Below, in pieces: positions 23,760-34,609 of a DNA stretch of 64,000 nucleotides. The notes under the pieces were generated by a model. The model saw only the letters and a list, made by a program, of their open reading frames with translations. It searched no databases and had not been told where the DNA came from. The position numbers and the translations under genes were made by a program. The DNA lies in the NCBI RefSeq assembly GCF_037975245.1, contig NC_092567.1, positions 5,464,214-5,528,213 of the forward strand, given 5' to 3'. This stretch comes from Apostichopus japonicus (taxonomy: Eukaryota; Echinodermata; Holothuroidea; Aspidochirotida; Stichopodidae). Position 1 is the stretch's first letter. Each line of letters starts with the position of its first letter.

Positions 23760-25600
23760 CATACATGATTTGATATGCCTAGGCTATGTAACTAGGCCTA
23801 TCATTCATTATTTTTCCAATGGGCCTAGCGTATGCTAACCTTATCATACTTCTCCTAGCACAAAATAGCAGTAAGTTGTATTATTGAGTCAGCATCATCA
23901 CTGTTTGTGAATGCTTGTCATGAAGATACTGTATACAGTTAAAAATGAAAGTATCCTTTCTAAAGAAGACTGGCTCATATTTATGCAATGGAAAGCTGGG
24001 CCTTCTCATCACCAAAAAGTAAACTGTTTTTGCCTCAACAAATTGATGGAAATATATTTTCTAACCACTTGGCCTAGGTGATCTGTTCATCCCCACCCCC
24101 CCCCCTTCAGGTTCTAAATTGTTATCAGCTGTCCTTGTTTGAAGAAGATATTCTTGTGAATGAGCATTTGAAAAAAAGAAAGAAGTTTGAAGCCTTATCT
24201 TTGCCCAGTCATAATTAACTAGGCATATAACAAAGAACTAAGGCCTATAGTAATAAGTATCTGAATTTAGTGTTCAAAGTAACTGCATCCCCTAATTTTG
24301 TAATATGCACCAGTGAGGAAGGCCTACTGTGCTGTACAAGTACAACCACATGGACCTGCAGTTTTTCCTATAAAGATAATGCATCTACATAAATACTTTA
24401 GAATCACTCCTAACTGATTCACATGTTTTCACACCGCTACGTATGCAACTATACCTTAGGTTTTTCTAAGGTCAGCCACAGCCAGCATATACGCAATCAA
24501 GTTTTAATGGTTCATTTGGGCAACAGGGTGTATATGTTATCTACTGACTCAATCATGTGTACATTTCTGCGTTTGGGATTTTTGAAGGAACCCAACTGCT
24601 ATGCAAGAACTAAGGTAAATTAGCTTCACAAATTGAGGGAACATATTAGTACATATAGCTACACCTATATAAACCTTTATATTGCCATGCCTGGAGGTAA
24701 GAAAGTACCAGTTTTTTTGTGTAGGCCTGATGCTATAATGTTGTGATAAGTTATCATATTTTTATATATGGGTCCATCCATGCCAAATCAACAGTGGCCT
24801 TCATGCCCACCCTCTCAGAATTGCCTGAAATTGATATGGTGTCTTGCAATATGTCTCAAAGGATGAAATTGGGCAAAAAAAATTGGAAAACTTTTTGGTT
24901 GCTACGATACGGCCCCGCCTAGCAACCAAATCCAGATTGCATTTTAAGAGCCCTAAATGATCTGATGTTTAGTGTTCAAAAATTATAATCTATTAAATTT
25001 GGTGACCGTAACTATCTCTTGTGGAGAGTAATCTAGCGTTAATGGTAGTCTGAAAACTAGCTATGCATGTAAACAGGAATTTTTCACAATGGTGGGCTTA
25101 TGTCATGGAGTAAGCTAGCATCTCAATTCTCACTCATGAAACCAACTGCTCACATAAACAGGAAGTTTACACAGTAGGTAAATAATGATCCGTGTACATC
25201 AAACTTTGATCAAAAGACTGGACATCTTTTAGTGATATGAAACCAATCAGGTCACTTAGACAGGAAGTTTACATAGTAAATTGTACATTGACATGTGAGC
25301 TCAGGTTGTTGAGCAAGCAGTTGGGCAACACAAAATTATCCTCACAATTTTCTTGAAAGGTACCACGGTTTTAGGATATGTTGAAGAAGAGTATGAAAGA
25401 ATATATCATCCTTATCTGGGTTTAAATCATTGTGGGTTAACAATATGTTATTATTGAAATCTGCCAAAGTGTTTGTTTGTTACTTTTCTCTTTCATATTT
25501 TTTCTTGGGTAGGTATGATAAAAACATGTTTGTTTGTAATGATTTGGTCATTACCAGATTCATTACGCATACAATTAAGCTTGGGGTGTACAGTAAAATT
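23760..25600. other. Intronic or intergenic stretch
   Basis: A C-rich run lies near 24095-24107. No supported exon was recognised, though one may be needed here to reconcile phases between the exons at 23.2 and 25.65 kb. Confidence 0.45.
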
Positions 25601-25650
25601 ACTATTTCAGTTATATGATTTACGGACAATTTTTTTGTTGCATTGAACAG

Positions 25651-25752
25651 GTGTGTCTAATGCATCTTTCCAGAAGGATGCCGAAAGTCAAACAGAGGCA
25701 TTCTCAGCAGCTGTCACCACAGAAAGATCAGTTGACACTCAGAAAGGAGAAG
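25651..25752 (+). CDS. Candidate internal exon of the 23.2-27.3 kb gene
   Basis: The acceptor tgcattgaacag ends at 25650 and the donor GAGAAG|gtaaat starts at 25753. One frame reads VSNASFQKDAESQTEAF then SAAVTTERSVDTQKGE and ends in phase 1. That joins the next exon to make an Asp codon and continue open. A second acceptor (ctttccag, ending 25673) would shorten the exon. In another open frame it would read RRMPKVKQRHSQQLSPQ, but that frame hits a stop after the next junction. The acidic, Ser/Thr-rich first frame is therefore preferred. Confidence 0.5.
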
Positions 25753-26229
25753 GTAAATTTATATGTTTATCCTTGCATGAATAACAGACTGAAAGAGCAG
25801 TGCTAATCTTATATCTGATCTGATGTGATCAGAAAAATAATACAATTTCATTCTCATTAAATTCCTAAAGAAAAGAAAAAAATGGTAGCATATTGCTCAT
25901 CCACTAAAAAGCGTACATGTGTATGAGAATTTATATAAAAGTCAGCGGGCCTGATATTATGAGGATCTTCTTTAGAGGCAAACTGACTAGTAACAGGTAA
26001 TTCAAGAGACACAATAGAGCCTGGAACAGAGAGGACATGGTGAACACAAAGAAAGAATTTAATGGTGTATTGAAAAAAAGGAGTCAGGGAAAAGCAGAGG
26101 TATTTAGATAAACTGTGGAGTACAAAGCGAGGAATAAGAAAGGAGAGAAGGGGAATGAACTATGGCAGAATACAGAGATGGAACAGGATTAAGTTAGCAT
26201 AGGCGTAGGAGCCTCATTTGATTTGTGGG

Positions 26230-26275
26230 GGGGGGGGGGGGCTGAAACGACTTGCCCGAAAAATATAACCGAAAT
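26230..26275. repeat. Poly-G tract followed by repeat-related segment
   Basis: A G run near 26226-26240 is followed by 'gctgaaacgacttgcccgaa', preceded by 'aggcgtaggagcc'. This looks like the edge of a dispersed repeat related to the tandem array 200 bp downstream (shared 'gcccgaaaaa'). Confidence 0.5.
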
Positions 26276-26467
26276 TTCCGCGCGCGATCAACATGTTGTT
26301 GTGCATATCATATAGGCATTCATCGGTTATTACATCACATGCCAATAACATACAATCATTTTGCGTCTTATTAGCCTTCCATATTGGTTAAGATTATTGG
26401 GGAATCTGTAAAACAAAAATGATCATAACAATATAAGTTTAAACATTGAAAAACACATTTCAAAATA

Positions 26468-26770
26468 TTCTTCTTGCAGTAGGTGCCCGAAAAAATCTCA
26501 ACTTATTGCCGAATTTTCACCAAAAAAAGTGAAAAACACATTGCAAATTATTCTTCTTTCAGTAGGTGCCCAAAAAAGTCTCAGCATATTGCCCGAATTT
26601 TTACCAAAAAATGTGAAAAACACACTGCAAATTATTCTTTTTTCAGTAGGTGCCTGAAAAATTCTCAGCATATTGCCCAAATTTTCACCAAGAAATGTGA
26701 AAAACACACTGCATATTATCCTTTTTTTAAGTAGGTGCCCGAAAAATTCTCAGCATATTGCCCGAATTTG
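26468..26770. repeat. 84-bp tandem repeat, nearly 4 copies
   Basis: Units start at about 26468, 26551, 26635 and 26719. Each has 'ttcttctttcagtaggtgcc', then 'cgaaaaattctcagcatatt', 'gcccgaattttcaccaa' and 'gtgaaaaacacactgcaaat'. Open frames on both strands across it are repeat translation. Each unit carries a pyrimidine-ttcag acceptor-like sequence. Confidence 0.9.
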
Positions 26771-27130
26771 TACTACGTCTGAGATGGTTAGTCTACGAAT
26801 TTAGTTACCTGTTGGGACATGTCTTACTTTAATGGTATGATTGGGGAACTGAAAGTGTTCCCCTACTGGAGTCTCCATTTTCATTGTATTGACCTGTGAC
26901 TAGAACTGCTTATTGAGGGTGGTCTTGGTTTCACCAACATACTTGTAACTTCAGTATCTTCTACTTCAATGTCCTCTAAACTCAATGACACCATTTAAAT
27001 TGAAATATCAGTTTCCAGTGCTGCGAAAGTGTGATAAGTTCTAAACAAAAGTATATTTTTAGTCACAGCCATAGTAGCTATAGCAGGATACTTGCAATCT
27101 AGTAACAAATGTTTTATGTAATCTTTACAG

Positions 27131-27324
27131 ATACTTCTGATCCAGTTACTTCAACACCTCTCAAGAAGCCATCTGCCGTGTTCTGTCCAATGTCACCAGT
27201 AGGATTAGATATGGAGCAGCATGGGAGAGAAACCTCAGACCATACAAATACACATTTACATGATCCTGAACAAAAGAGATCATACATATGGCAGGGGCAA
27301 GCACTTTCCCCAGACTTTTATTGA
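27131..27324 (+). CDS. Candidate terminal coding exon of the 23.2-27.3 kb gene
   Basis: The acceptor atctttacag ends at 27130. Entering in phase 1, the exon is open for 64 codons to TGA at 27322. It reads TSDPVTSTPLKKPSAVF, then CPMSPVGLDMEQHGRETSDH and ends RSYIWQGQALSPDFY. It is hydrophilic, with no membrane segment and no recognised domain. The phase agrees with the exon at 25651. There is no clear polyadenylation signal in the first few hundred bases after the stop. Confidence 0.55.
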
Positions 27325-27329
27325 CAGGT

Positions 27330-29900
27330 TGTGCGACATTCACGTTGGATTAGCAGCTATTGATACATCTGCATCACCAGATTGAGATAAATTGCTTTCG
27401 TCCATTTTGTTCGATAGTAGCTATGACTGTGAATCAGAAGCTTGGCCACCCTCTAAGTCAAGGTGGGCAAGGTTGGGGAAATTCAATCAAGGAGTAACAA
27501 TCAGAGAATGGCCAGCTTTGTATTATTGTATATAGGCCTACACACACAGCGGGTATAAATATCTGTATTGGTTTATTTATACTGGTGTTCATATCCGTTG
27601 CCAGGAGGCAGGAGGGTATATGATTTGAACATGGGGATGGTGTGGGGGGGGGTGGGGGAAGGGGTCCCCTTTGAAGTGTTCAAACAATGCTACATTTTAC
27701 ATCTATCTTCTTGAATCACATGTATATTAAACACCCCTATAGACACGATCAATCAGTCCTGTCTCTCACCTCCTCTCATGCACTGGTGTATTTATTTCCT
27801 GGCAACATAACAGTTAGGCATAGTAAGGGTCAGAGGTCATCACAACTTAAAGAGTTGTGTGAGTCCCTGTGGTCTCTTACATCCTTGTAGCAGTAGGGAG
27901 AAGAAGCCTAATAGATCAGAAACCATGATCATCTTCTGTTGTGTCTTATTTTCCAGCATCCTTGAAACATTATATCCTTCCCTTTTGATTTCTTGATGTC
28001 ATAAGCTGTATTGATGTGGTGCATTATTTAATTCCAGTATTGAGATTGTATATTCTTCTTGTGTATTTGAAAGTATCCCAGTGATCTCCATTTTCTGCTC
28101 TTGGTTTTCTTTTCTCTGTATTTCATATCAAATCTATCTTTACCCCTAACCTCCATCTCCACATTTTCTTTACTTTCTTCCTCCATCCCTTCATCTGTCT
28201 TTCACTCTTTCTTTTTTGACCTCTTTCCTTCCATCTGTTTACCGTGTATGTTTTAGTTTGCTGACTCCCCCCCCCCTTATATCTTACCCCCCTAAAAAAA
28301 TTTCACAAGGTTGACAAGTCTCCCCATGCTAGTCCCAAGCTATACACCTTTGTTGTGGTGACCGTTCACTATACTTGCGGATCAAATGGAAAGCCCCACC
28401 CCCCCCCCCCACCCCTTACTTCCCAGTGTCATGAATTGGCAAATGGAAGATTATTCGGAGTTGTTCGTGATGGTTCAATGATCTTATAGTCAGGCATAGG
28501 CCTATATGGTTCTTTTTGTCCTTCATTGTCGTCGAAGTTTGAAATGAATTAATCCTGCTAGGAACTTTTGGGCAATGTTTAATTTTCTGTGGCAAGAAAA
28601 GAAGCTCCCCCCCCCCCAGTGTCCCTCCTGGTTGACTAGAGCCCGTTCGCCTATATGGTCACAAAATAGTATAGATAAGTATGAGCCTTGCAGACAGCTT
28701 TTTTTTTCTTTTTTTTGAAAATTCAACAATCCAATTTGAGTTATAGTTTCGAGTTGTAATTCGAGTCAGTCGTGATGAGGTGCCCCATGGTGGGGCTGGG
28801 TAACCCAACCCCGTTGCCGACTTTTTGGCATTTCTTTGGGAGCCGTTCGGAACAAGAGGCAGGATAATCAATACTGGAGTACAGTACGCTGGAAAGCAAT
28901 AAACTGACGTGATTTAGAAAAAAAAGTGTTTTGCTTTGACTGCCGATGTTCAGCGAGTCACTTTTCAATGGAAATAACTATTAATTTATTGTTCATGTAC
29001 TTATTCCCTTTTTGCCAATCCTTTCTAAAGAGGGTGGAGCCGCCCCTTATGGAAACGTATTTTCGTTCCCTTTCCCGTTCAAATTTCGTTATTATTAATT
29101 CGGGTCAAAGGGGTGCAAGGACAGGGTTTACGTGCACCGGTTAGGAGGATGGGGTGCAGCTAGGGCAAGTGTTCTGTGATCGCCTAAAGGGCCCGTTGTC
29201 AGGAGTCCAAAAATAATTAAATATACATATTAATCTATATATGGTTTATGACATAAAATCCTCCTGATATAAAACTAAAATTTACATATAAGATACAATG
29301 TAAGTTGTGACTGTCTATGTGTAATTAATACCTAAATTGGCTGAAATACCAATTGTTCACATATGACGGACTTGACCATACGTTTGATACCCAATGTTGT
29401 AATCACTTCAGTCAATTTTTTTCACTCATTCGCGTCTGTCCTTTTTGTGACACGAGTCAATGTATCAGACATAAACTTCACTATAAGTTTCTTGAGCTGT
29501 GAAAGAATGTTGGCTCGCAACTAAGGTTGCAATATTTCAAATACTTTACTCAGGTTAGTACAAGACTGGCGCATCTGTAAAGGTTTGGTATACACTGGTT
29601 TTTTTACAGTAAAATAGCATTAAGTTACTGTACTTCTATAGGCTAAACTTCTGATATTCGATACAGCATAAAGCATGCAGAGCTTTCCAAATCAGTGAAT
29701 CAACTACGAAACCAGGGCATCCGAACAGTTCGGACTTCGACTGTTCACCATGTGGGCCTAAAAGAGTAAAAGCAGGGAACCGCTAGAGTCGCAGCTCCCT
29801 GGTCAAACTATTACACCTATACTGTACAGCCCACTAGTTGTGAAAAGTTATGAACGTAAAACGAACCACAGAGTTTTGTATCACACAACACACACCCCAT
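27330..29900. other. Non-coding stretch rich in C/G runs
   Basis: Contains C- or G-rich runs near 27640-27660, 28267-28276, 28398-28412 and 28609-28618, plus GC-richer repeat-like DNA at 29020-29200. No supported gene was seen. Confidence 0.5.
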
Positions 29901-29912
29901 ACTACTGACCAG

Positions 29913-30175
29913 GGAGTTTTTCCATAACAACTCCCTGTACTGACACTGCCACAGACAAGAAACTATGCAGGAATTTCGCCAAGGCCACCGCTTCAGGTAA
30001 CCAAACCCGTTTATTGCTTACTAGCCGTAAATACGGGATTGCTGAGAAATTACGAAACAACAGCGACGAACCGGTAGAGGGTAGTATTGATATTATTTTT
30101 GAATCGGTTGGTGTGAAGGACAGAATTAACGTGGAAATTACGAGCGATCCCACCTTTAACATCATCCCAAGCTTT
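29913..30175 (+). CDS. Candidate exon, possibly extracellular protein segment
   Basis: The frame is open from 29909 to a consensus donor (AGCTTT|gtaagt) at 30176, ending on a codon boundary. It encodes PCTDTATDKKLCRNFAKATA, then LLLTSRKYGIAEKLRNNSDE and EGSIDIIFESVGVKDRINVE, finishing SDPTFNIIPSF. Alternation of polar and hydrophobic residues late in the exon and two cysteines early suggest a secreted or extracellular beta-rich domain, by inference only. The start is uncertain: AG acceptors exist at 29912, 29954 and 29970. A minus-strand frame is also open across the same bases but lacks comparable splice support. Confidence 0.5.
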
Positions 30176-30249
30176 GTAAGTTTCAACTTTCTGTTCGTGC
30201 TAGAAAAGTACTATCCATATTTTACAATAAACTGTTCCCACTCCTCTCT

Positions 30250-31690
30250 TTCAACGCCCTTTCATCTGATTTGAAAGTATATTTATGTGTTCCTAAAGCA
30301 TCCATACACGTTTTTGTATTATGTTATTAATTTAACATGAAACGAAACCTTATACAGTCGTAAATGTTTAGATAGGTGTGTGGGCATTAATGAAGTGGTA
30401 ATTAGTAAAATCACACTGTCGACATTGTTTTAATTCAGTAAACTTGAACCCAATTAAAGACAATCGGTCATAAAAATCCATGTATTGCCTAATTACTGTA
30501 ATGTCATACTTTCTCTGGTTTGATTTGTTATTTATAAATGATCATATCAAAGATGAAAAACAACTTCCTTGGAAATTTTAATGGAGGGGAGGGGGGGGGG
30601 AGTGGCTATGTTGCCATACTAAAGTAACAATCATTATATATATACTTTTTGAAATGTTCATTTGTCCAACAACGAGGACTATTTTTATTTGTCTAGGATG
30701 TTTGTATCGTACAATACAACATACGTCAAAGCCCTTGTGACGAGGTATGGTACAAATAAATGAAACTAAATGAAGTCTCCCTTCCACGCTCGTACTCCAG
30801 CACTTTAGTCCTATATCCTTATTATTGTTATCCATCTTTCTCCGCATGTAGACCCCTCTCTTATAGAAGATAGTATTATTGTCGTGTGAATCAATGAACA
30901 TTCTCAATTTTAAAATAGAGAATATTCAGACAGATAAATACATATAAGGCGAAATGAATCTAACGTGCTTCCAGTATCTCAGACTAAAAATGTTTTATTG
31001 GTGAAAATATCGATGCATACTTTTCATATCTAGAATCTTTACGTTGTGATGTCACTGTTCGCAGCAATACAACAGTTAGTAAATGTGACTCGGTTTTAAT
31101 GGTTTGAGTTGTAATGGGATTTGAGGGATCCATACTGATTATATTTCATTATTGATTTAGATAAATGTATATATACGTGACTGATATGCATGTGTGGGTC
31201 CAAGCAGGCTTATATATGAAAGGAGATATTGGGTTTAACTTGAAACTATGAAACAAATGTATTGTTAGGTAGGTTTCTTAAACTTCATGTACTTTAACAT
31301 ACTAGGAAAATTAAAGGAGAGGTGACTACTTATAAGTTTAACTAAAAGATTCGATTTAAGGTTTTTATTTCATTTTCAAGAAACGTCCTTTTTACCATCC
31401 TCTGTATGTACAATATTATGAATAAGCAGCAGCATTATGATACAAAAAAGTCAACGGTGAATCTGAACTAATAGTGGTTTTAAAATATTTGTAGTATTTC
31501 TTTCGTATTTTGAATAAAGCTAAATAATAAAATAGTATCTCGAAGGAGCATGGGACGGAGTGGGAGGAGGGTTGGGGGTGTTCAAAGTACCTAGTAATGT
31601 GGTTGATTTTGTACAATTTACCACCCGGCAAATTGACTAATGTTGTATCTTCATGATTATATTCAAGTGCTGACGATAATATAATGCAAC
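30250..31690. other. Non-coding stretch
   Basis: A G-rich run lies at about 30585-30601. A minus-strand frame of ~109 codons at 30578-30907 starts with ATG but shows no recognisable motif and is probably chance. Confidence 0.45.
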
Positions 31691-31693
31691 GTC

Positions 31694-32718
31694 AGGGCCG
31701 CGAATTTTTTTTTTCCCAAACTGAACTGACACTGAAATTATTTCCTCGATTCTGATTGTCTGATCAAAACCGGAATGGTAGTCTGCGTTTATCAATGAAT
31801 GTATGTGACACTGTTAGTGTTGATCATACCAATCCTCATGGGCCGCATCATGTCAAAAATACGTGTTTAGGCCTCATACGGGCTAAGTTAAAGTCTGTAG
31901 GCCTAAGCGTGCCTATACGTGTAGATAAAATGTGAGGCTTTCCAGTTATCGAGAGCTACTGTAAGGGCGGTAGGGCCTATATTAGTGAATTTGGGATCTC
32001 GAACTAATACGAATACGTATATACGGTTAATGCAGGCCTACTAGGTCACCATGTACAAGAACGTCTAATGGTGCCGGTAAACATCTGTGTTTCCGTACGT
32101 ATAGGTTATAAGGCTATATACAACTAGTTAACAAGTCAAAAGACACAGCCATATCGTCAAATGTCATTTTTGTATACACTCACTGGCTGGCACACACTCG
32201 CTCGCCGTCTTCATGGCCACTGCATAATCGACTAGGCCTACCATGATTCATTGACTGAATACATTTTGAATTTATGATGATAAAACTAAAAGTATCGCAA
32301 CTCCGAATGTACACCAACAACTCGTACATATGTACATCGGCTACATGTATACAATTACAAATGCACTGTGTTTTATTGTGTTGTATACTATACACAGTAC
32401 AATAGGCTACATCACATGTGTTGTGTAGAGCGGAGTCAAGCGAGTAAACAAACGATCGAGGACTGCCTATAATGGGCGCAGTAGGTGGGAATAGTTGCTT
32501 CATTGTGTTAAGAACACTATATACTTTCGTTCATATATATATATACCTACCAAAAGTTCTGGCAAGTTGCTGTGAACATCATACTGATATCGACAGATTA
32601 TCGAGGGATCCATGTTGAATATTAAAGTATATCACGTGCTCGCTGAGAGCCAATCAGAATCGAGGATATAATATCAGTGTCAGTTCAGTTTGGGCAAAAA
32701 ATATTCGCGTCCGGGCCT
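31694..32718. mobile_element. 1.02-kb non-autonomous element with ~65-bp terminal inverted repeats
   Basis: The left end (31694-31758) reads AGGGCCGCGAA, T-run, CCCAAACTGAACTGACACTG and TTCCTCGATTCTGATTG. The right end (32651-32718) is its inverted counterpart with a few mismatches (CAATCAGAATCGAGGA through CAGTGTCAGTTCAGTTTGGG to GCGTCCGGGCCT). The interior is non-coding and contains several TAGGCCTA-like words. The CAGGGCC-like end hints at hAT-type elements, but no 8-bp target duplication is visible, so the superfamily is open. Confidence 0.75.
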
Positions 32719-33520
32719 TGTATTCTCACATGGTCCGTATTGTTATTAGTACTATTTCCATCAGGATCATTAAATGTCTGTATATTATAGTATTAGAAAC
32801 ACTCTTATGTAGCTAAATCCATTTACGTCCTGATTGCGAGCCGAGTCCGAGACCTCTTGGTTCGAGTATGTTACTCTCGAATCCGAACAGCGTTCTATAG
32901 AGTATATGAGCAACCCAAACCAAGTCTAGCTAATACATAGAGACACAGCAATGCCGAGCTCACGCGGTTTCTGCCTATACTAGTCTAATAGACACACAGG
33001 GAGTATCGGTTACATAAACCCACTCTAAATATTCCTTAATGTACAGACCGTTCCTTCCTGTTCTAAATGTTCCTTGCCTAACGTTAACTATAGAGAGAGT
33101 CAGCTATTGGAAAATTGATTATGTGCGCATGTACAAATTTCCAATTAAACATACACACACAGGATACATTTAAAAAGAAAGAAATCTGTGCAGGGTTTAT
33201 TATATTTAATGATATTTCTTAATGTTTACAGATCTAGACTAGTCTATTTAATTCTCCCCTTGTGTCTCTTATTTTATGAGTTCATCATACAACTGAATTT
33301 CCCAAACTTTCATTGATATCTCTACACGATCAACAATACGATAGAAAGAGAATATCTAAGACGAAGGGGGTGGGGTGGGTGGGGGGTATCTAATATGATG
33401 CTTTGTGGACTAACCAATAGTTTGCTTTATTTTGCCATTACGTCGATCCAACCACGATTATTCTGGGGTCTATCTCGAATACTGTCCTCTTTCCTTTTCT
33501 CGTGAGAAGTTCATCATTAT

Positions 33521-33620
33521 GACGTCACTCAGTGTTTAATGACGTCACTCAGTGTTTGATGACGTCACTCAGTATTCGATGACGTCACTCAGTGTTCGAT
33601 GACGTCACTCAGTGTTCGAT
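33521..33620. repeat. Five-copy 20-bp repeat carrying the CRE core TGACGTCA
   Basis: Exactly five contiguous 20-bp units start at 33521, 33541, 33561, 33581 and 33601 with consensus 'gacgtcactcagtgttcgat'. Only one or two bases vary between units. With the preceding T, every junction creates TGACGTCA, the palindromic site bound by CREB/ATF bZIP factors. Spacing of 20 bp is close to two helical turns. It lies 270 bp upstream of the 36-bp exon at 33890. Regulatory function is inference. Confidence 0.9.
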
Positions 33621-33889
33621 GACTGGTTTAAAACTAACAATGTCTTCCCTATAAAGCGGATGTTTGTATTCATGTTATTAAGTTCGTGCATCTTACATTG
33701 ACGAGTCCGTCTCCTGCATTGACTTTAGGGTGTTCAATGTAGATGTGCGTTTACCTGCCAGGAATAGTTTACTGTGATATTTGTGAAGATATATCATTCT
33801 AACTTATATATTTTTTGCTTCGCCATACTATATTTTCCCGAAATTCCATTTCAAAATCTCATGAAATATAATATTTCTCTTCCTTTCAG

Positions 33890-33925
33890 ACCTGTGACAT
33901 TCGGGGCAATCTACCAGGAGAAGAG
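33890..33925 (+). CDS. 36-bp candidate exon
   Basis: A strong polypyrimidine acceptor (tttctcttcctttcag) ends at 33889 and a consensus donor (GAAGAG|gtaaga) begins at 33926. The exon is 12 codons in phase 0 on both sides and reads TCDIRGNLPGEE. It can follow the 29913-30175 exon and precede the 34573, 38084 or 39321 exons without a frame change. Protein family unknown. Confidence 0.55.
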
Positions 33926-34572
33926 GTAAGAGAGACATAGATTCATGGTCCTGTTAAGTAGTAACGGTAATTTTAATAACAGACAAAGAGGTATTAATTA
34001 ATGTGAAACAAAGAAATTAAACAAACGAATATTAGAATTTGTTTTTCATCAGGGGGAAAGATTTATAGTTGTCGTGTATCGAACAGGGAATTCAGATAGG
34101 GCAGTTACAAGTTTATACCTTGTACTGGTGATAGCACTGTTCTGTCTAGATGCGGCCTAAACAATCTTACTTCCGCAGACACAGTCAAAGAAATGATAAA
34201 CAAAGAAACGGATAGACTTTAAAATAAGTTTAGTCCGGTGTTATGGTATGTTACAAGCCTCACACAATATTGGAATATAACTTTTAAGCTGTCAATCCCC
34301 TCCCGCCGGCAGATGCTTCATGATTATTTTATTTCACTCCGCTGGTGTGCATATAATAATTCGATAGCAATTCAAAAAGTATTAAGAAGATTTAGGAGGG
34401 TATCCGTTGGGTTATAGCATCATGAATCATTGTGAAACGAGAGCATTCATTGTGTCATAAAATCACTAACTCGGAGCGAACTGTTGTTATATGACATGTA
34501 AGGAAACTAGTAGAAATGAACGGTTGATGTTTTATTGACTGAGTGATGACGTCATACCGTAATCCATTACAG

Positions 34573-34602
34573 AGTGGAATAAATGGAGGAGGGGTGCATC
34601 AA
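34573..34602 (+). CDS. 30-bp candidate microexon
   Basis: It lies between 'atccattacag' and 'CATCAA|gtaagt'. Ten codons in phase 0 read SGINGGGVHQ. The acceptor has a weak pyrimidine tract, so it may be a cassette exon or chance. It fits phase with neighbours at 33890 and 38084. Confidence 0.3.
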
Positions 34603-34609
34603 GTAAGTT

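Noticed and set aside
32180-32503. Minus-strand frame of 107 codons
   Set aside because: It lies wholly inside the non-autonomous inverted-repeat element and has no transposase motif.
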